Of a stretch of 64,000 bases of DNA, positions 61,234 through 64,000 are shown one piece after another. Origin of the DNA: Algoriphagus oliviformis (GTDB taxonomy: Bacteria > Bacteroidota > Bacteroidia > Cytophagales > Cyclobacteriaceae); the NCBI RefSeq assembly GCF_017254915.1, contig NZ_JAFKCT010000005.1, positions 186,001 to 250,000 on the forward strand. Direction: 5' to 3'. The first letter of the stretch is position 1; each line of letters opens with the position of its first letter. The position numbers and the translations under genes were made by a program. The notes beneath the pieces were generated by a model, which was given only the letters and a program-made list of their open reading frames with translations, was not told the origin of the DNA and made no database searches.

Positions 61234-61923
61234 ATGGTAATGCGCTTTTCCCAGCTATATCTCCTTCTTGTCTTGCTTTTGCTCGCCTGCGGCGAAAAGA
61301 TCGAATCCCCGGAATCCGACTTGCAAAGGGACTTCCAACCGCTTGAAATCGGGAATTTTTGGATCTACCAAGTGGATGAGACCATCCACTACGGGGAAAA
61401 CGACTCCGAGAGTTCCAGCTATTTTTACAGGGACTTGATCCGCGGCAGCTATCTGAATGCAGAGAATGAAGTGGTCTATATCGTCTCTCGATCCAGGTCT
61501 GAGGATCGCGTATCCTGGACTCTGGACCTGGAGTACACGCAGCTCTATCGGGATCGTATCCTATTGCGAACGACCCAAAATACTCCTCTCGCCGCGTTGG
61601 TGTTTCCACCGGAACTGGGCAGGCTTTGGAACGGAAAAGCTTATCAGGCGGAGGGAGACGATGATTTTGAGATTGATGGGTTGGGGCCCTCCAGCCTTCC
61701 GGGTTTTGAGGAGGTCACGGCTGTGCGGGTAAACCAGGAAAATCTCGACGACAAAATCACGATCCGCGATATACGGTATGAAATCTATGGAAAAGGAGTT
61801 GGGCTTTTGGAAAAATACGACGAAGTGCTGACCTATTGCTCCAGAAACGACTGCCTGGGAAACCAGCTGATCGACGGCGGAAGCAAAATCCACCTGACCT
61901 TGATCGACTATGGAAAGGAGTAG
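61234..61923 (+). CDS. Hypothetical lipoprotein upstream of the subtilase
   Basis: Not recognised. 229 residues; lipoprotein signal LLVLLLLACGEK (cysteine 19 or so). Acidic and beta-rich (DFQPLEIGNFWIYQVDETIH; YIVSRSRSEDRVSWTLDLEY), with two cysteines near the end (YCSRNDCLGN). Its last 14 bp overlap the subtilase start, so translation is coupled. It may be an assembly or protective partner of the protease, which is inference. Confidence 0.8.
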   Translation: MVMRFSQLYLLLVLLLLACGEKIESPESDLQRDFQPLEIGNFWIYQVDETIHYGENDSESSSYFYRDLIRGSYLNAENEVVYIVSRSRSEDRVSWTLDLEYTQLYRDRILLRTTQNTPLAALVFPPELGRLWNGKAYQAEGDDDFEIDGLGPSSLPGFEEVTAVRVNQENLDDKITIRDIRYEIYGKGVGLLEKYDEVLTYCSRNDCLGNQLIDGGSKIHLTLIDYGKE

Positions 61924-63577
61924 CTACGGAATGGGATTGCTTTTGGTCTTGTTTTTGGCATTCTCAGCCAAAGCCCAGGATCGCTATGCCGTATATTTCA
62001 AATACAAACCCCAGACCTCCCTTTCGCTTTCCCGTCCCGCTGAGTTTTTGACCCCAAAAGCCATCCTAAGAAGAGAAAAGGAGGCAATCCAGCCAGACAG
62101 CTTAGACTTGCCGGTGTCGGCAAAATACCTCAGCGAGGTGGCCGACCTGTCGGAGTACGTGCTTTATACCAGTAAATGGATGAATGCCGCTGTGTTGGTC
62201 GCGGATCAGGCGGGGAGGGATGCCATGGTTGCGCTTCCCTTTGTGGATAGGGTGGAGCTGGTGGCTAGAGGCTTTTTGGAAAAGCCAAATGCCAGACTGC
62301 GCAACCAAGTAGATGACGGCGTGACCGTGGAGAAGGAAGGAAGAGTCTCCAAGCTGAATACCCGTGAGCTGGCCCTCACGGACAATTCCTATGATTTTCA
62401 AAATGAACTGATCGGCATAGACCGTATGCACGCCGATGGCTATACGGGCAACGGGGTGCTGATCGCGGTTTTTGATGCAGGTTTTCCGGGCACCAACACC
62501 AGCTCGGCCCTTGCGCATCTTTTCTCCAACAACCAAATCATCGCCGAAAAGGACTTTGTCCGGCCTTGGAACAGTGACATTTTCACCGCACATCAGCACG
62601 GCACCAATGTCCTTTCGCTCATCGCGGCAAATGAGCCTGGCAAGCTCGTGTCGGGAGCCTATGACTCGGATTTTATTCTGATGATCACCGAGGAAGTGGC
62701 AACGGAATACCGCGTGGAAGAGTTGAACTGGGTGCGCGCGGCCGAGTACTCGGACAGTCTGGGCGTGGACATCATCAGCAGCTCAGTGGGCTATTGGGAT
62801 TTTGACGATTTGGATATGAACTACCGTCTGGAAGACCTGGATGGAAAGACCACAGTGATCACCAGAGGAGCGAGCATTGCCTCCGGCAAAGGAATATTGG
62901 TGGTCAACTCGGTGGGAAACTATGGAGCCAGCGGAGCTTCCAGCTTGGTCGCTCCGGCTGATGCGGAAGATATCATCTCGGTGGGCTCCGTAAAGACGAA
63001 TGGTGAAGTCTCGACTTTCAGCTCCAGAGGCCCGACTGGAGACGGACGCTTCAAGCCGGAACTGTCGGCTTTTGGCGACAGTCCCAGCCTGATCCGCTCC
63101 AATGGTTCGGTGGGTTCCTCGAGCGGCACGTCTTTTTCCGCACCTCAGATCACGGCGCTGGCCGCTGGGCTCTGGGAGGCAAAGCCAGAATGGACGAAAG
63201 CCCAGCTGATGGAGAACCTTTTTAGAAGCGCCAGCCAGTATGACGCCCCTAACAACCTGCTCGGCTACGGAGTTCCCAACTACTATGATGCGCTCTATGG
63301 GGAGATTCTTTCCGCTCCAGAGGAGGAAAAGAAAGCGTTGAGGTTATTCCCCAATCCCATTCAAGGCGATGTATTGAGCATTCACTTTGGCACTGGAAGC
63401 AGCTGCACAATCCGGCTGGTCGACACGGGCGGAAGGACGCTTCTGGAGCAGGAGCTTCTGAGGACAAACACTTCCTCTCCCTACACGCTGGGTCTGCAGG
63501 ACATCAAGCCTGGCTTGTACTTGGTCTTATTGAGCGAGGGAGGCTATGTGAAGCATACCAAACTGATAAGGCATTAG
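61910..63577 (+). CDS. Subtilisin-like (S8) serine protease with type IX secretion signal
   Basis: Secreted protease of 555 residues. Signal at 1-22 (LLLVLFLAFSAKAQ), a propeptide to about 160, then the catalytic domain with Asp189 (VLIAVFDAGFPG), His230 (TAHQHGTNVLSLIA), oxyanion Asn337 (VNSVGNYGASG) and Ser408 (GTSFSAPQI). The C-terminal about 75 residues (LRLFPNPIQGDVLSIHFGTG to KPGLYLVLL) form the T9SS C-terminal sorting domain, so it is exported across the outer membrane and probably anchored on the surface. Start at 61910 lies within the lipoprotein gene's last codons. Confidence 0.95.
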   Translation: MERSSYGMGLLLVLFLAFSAKAQDRYAVYFKYKPQTSLSLSRPAEFLTPKAILRREKEAIQPDSLDLPVSAKYLSEVADLSEYVLYTSKWMNAAVLVADQAGRDAMVALPFVDRVELVARGFLEKPNARLRNQVDDGVTVEKEGRVSKLNTRELALTDNSYDFQNELIGIDRMHADGYTGNGVLIAVFDAGFPGTNTSSALAHLFSNNQIIAEKDFVRPWNSDIFTAHQHGTNVLSLIAANEPGKLVSGAYDSDFILMITEEVATEYRVEELNWVRAAEYSDSLGVDIISSSVGYWDFDDLDMNYRLEDLDGKTTVITRGASIASGKGILVVNSVGNYGASGASSLVAPADAEDIISVGSVKTNGEVSTFSSRGPTGDGRFKPELSAFGDSPSLIRSNGSVGSSSGTSFSAPQITALAAGLWEAKPEWTKAQLMENLFRSASQYDAPNNLLGYGVPNYYDALYGEILSAPEEEKKALRLFPNPIQGDVLSIHFGTGSSCTIRLVDTGGRTLLEQELLRTNTSSPYTLGLQDIKPGLYLVLLSEGGYVKHTKLIRH

Positions 63578-63582
63578 CCGAT

Positions 63583-63613
63583 TTTGTCCCGCCGCCGGAT
63601 TTTACTTGATTTG
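63583..63613 (+). promoter_or_regulatory. Possible rpe promoter, Bacteroidota type
   Basis: TTTG (63583-63586), 19-bp spacer, then TTGATTTG (63606-63613), one mismatch from TAnnTTTG. The epimerase ATG follows 20 bp later. Confidence 0.35.
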
Positions 63614-63633
63614 TATAGTTTAAGATACCCACT

Positions 63634-64000
63634 ATGTCTCCATTGATTGCCCCGTCCATACTTGCCGCCGACTTTGCCAACCTCCAGACTGAAGTCGAGA
63701 TGCTCAATCGATCCGCGGCGGATTACATCCATGTGGATATCATGGACGGCGTTTTTGTTCCAAATATCTCCTTTGGCATTCCCGTGACCGAGGCGATCCA
63801 GCGGCATGCGAAGAAGCCGCTGGACGTCCATCTGATGATCGTCAATCCGGATCCTTACCTGGAGGCCTTTCGTCGTGCCGGAGCGGAAAATATCTCGGTG
63901 CACTACGAGGCCTGCCCCCATCTCCACCGCACGGTGCAGGCTATTCATGGCCTCGGTGCCAAGGCCGGCGTCGCCATCAATCCCCACACTTCCGTATCTC
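63634..64000 (+). CDS. rpe: Ribulose-phosphate 3-epimerase, 3' end cut off
   Basis: Interconverts ribulose 5-phosphate and xylulose 5-phosphate in the pentose phosphate pathway. I translated from the ATG at 63634: MSPLIAPSILAADFANLQTE, then ADYIHVDIMDGVFVPNISFG and KPLDVHLMIVNPDPYL, the family's metal- and substrate-site motifs. About 122 of the usual 215 residues are present. Starts 57 bp after the subtilase with no terminator visible between. Confidence 0.96.
   Translation, partial: MSPLIAPSILAADFANLQTEVEMLNRSAADYIHVDIMDGVFVPNISFGIPVTEAIQRHAKKPLDVHLMIVNPDPYLEAFRRAGAENISVHYEACPHLHRTVQAIHGLGAKAGVAINPHTSVS

Overview
The window looks like chromosomal DNA of a Bacteroidota bacterium of the Cytophagales type, probably family Cyclobacteriaceae (the rank is inferred from gene content, not proven). 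The signs are a subtilase with a type IX secretion C-terminal sorting domain, many short lipoproteins, DUF3078, DUF4097, DUF6807 and ThuA-family proteins, Reg_prop/Y_Y_Y sensor kinases, weak Shine-Dalgarno signals, and promoter-like boxes of the TTTG / TAnnTTTG type. The sequence is fairly GC-rich in genes and AT-rich in gaps. Both ends cut a gene: an RND efflux adaptor at the left and ribulose-phosphate 3-epimerase at the right.

Layout. 1-2.9 kb: TetR-controlled RND efflux operon with two matching operators. 3.1-5.8 kb: KefC-type antiporter with its KefF-like flavoprotein and a small Fe-S protein. 6.0-7.8 kb: NSS sodium symporter with a tiny MetS-like subunit. 8-13.1 kb: small membrane proteins, a GH32 lipoprotein beside a glycosyltransferase, and an unrecognised protein. 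13.2-24.9 kb: a PKD/beta-helix surface lipoprotein, then regulation (single-domain response regulator, ECF sigma factor, NarL regulator plus propeller histidine kinase, S41 protease, PAS histidine kinase). 25.9-28.1 kb: a gene-free tandem array of about 300-685 bp units, each a string of short hairpins. 28.1-38.7 kb: housekeeping and transport genes (GNAT, CorA, a kinase-fold protein, DUF3817, acyl-CoA thioesterase, pcm, ribE, an FGE-like lipoprotein, SLC13 permease). 38.8-48.4 kb: DUF3078, tRNA-Arg(UCG) behind sucC, lolD, bcp, an EamA exporter, a pncB-pncA NAD-salvage operon, small enzymes and a DUF4097 lipoprotein. 48.9-64 kb: a CFA-like methyltransferase, a serine hydrolase, an FAD amine oxidase, a sugar-type cluster (ThuA / DUF6807 / two Gfo/Idh/MocA proteins), aldo/keto reductase, a TrpF-like protein without the catalytic cysteine, and a lipoprotein-subtilase pair.

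No phage, insertion sequence, CRISPR array or rRNA was seen. The most unusual signal is the hairpin array at 25.87-28.08 kb. Its copies change while keeping their stems, and one 30-nt palindrome shows paired compensatory changes between copies, so selection or propagation seems to act on folding rather than on protein. At least six other unrelated short repeat families sit in gaps across the window.
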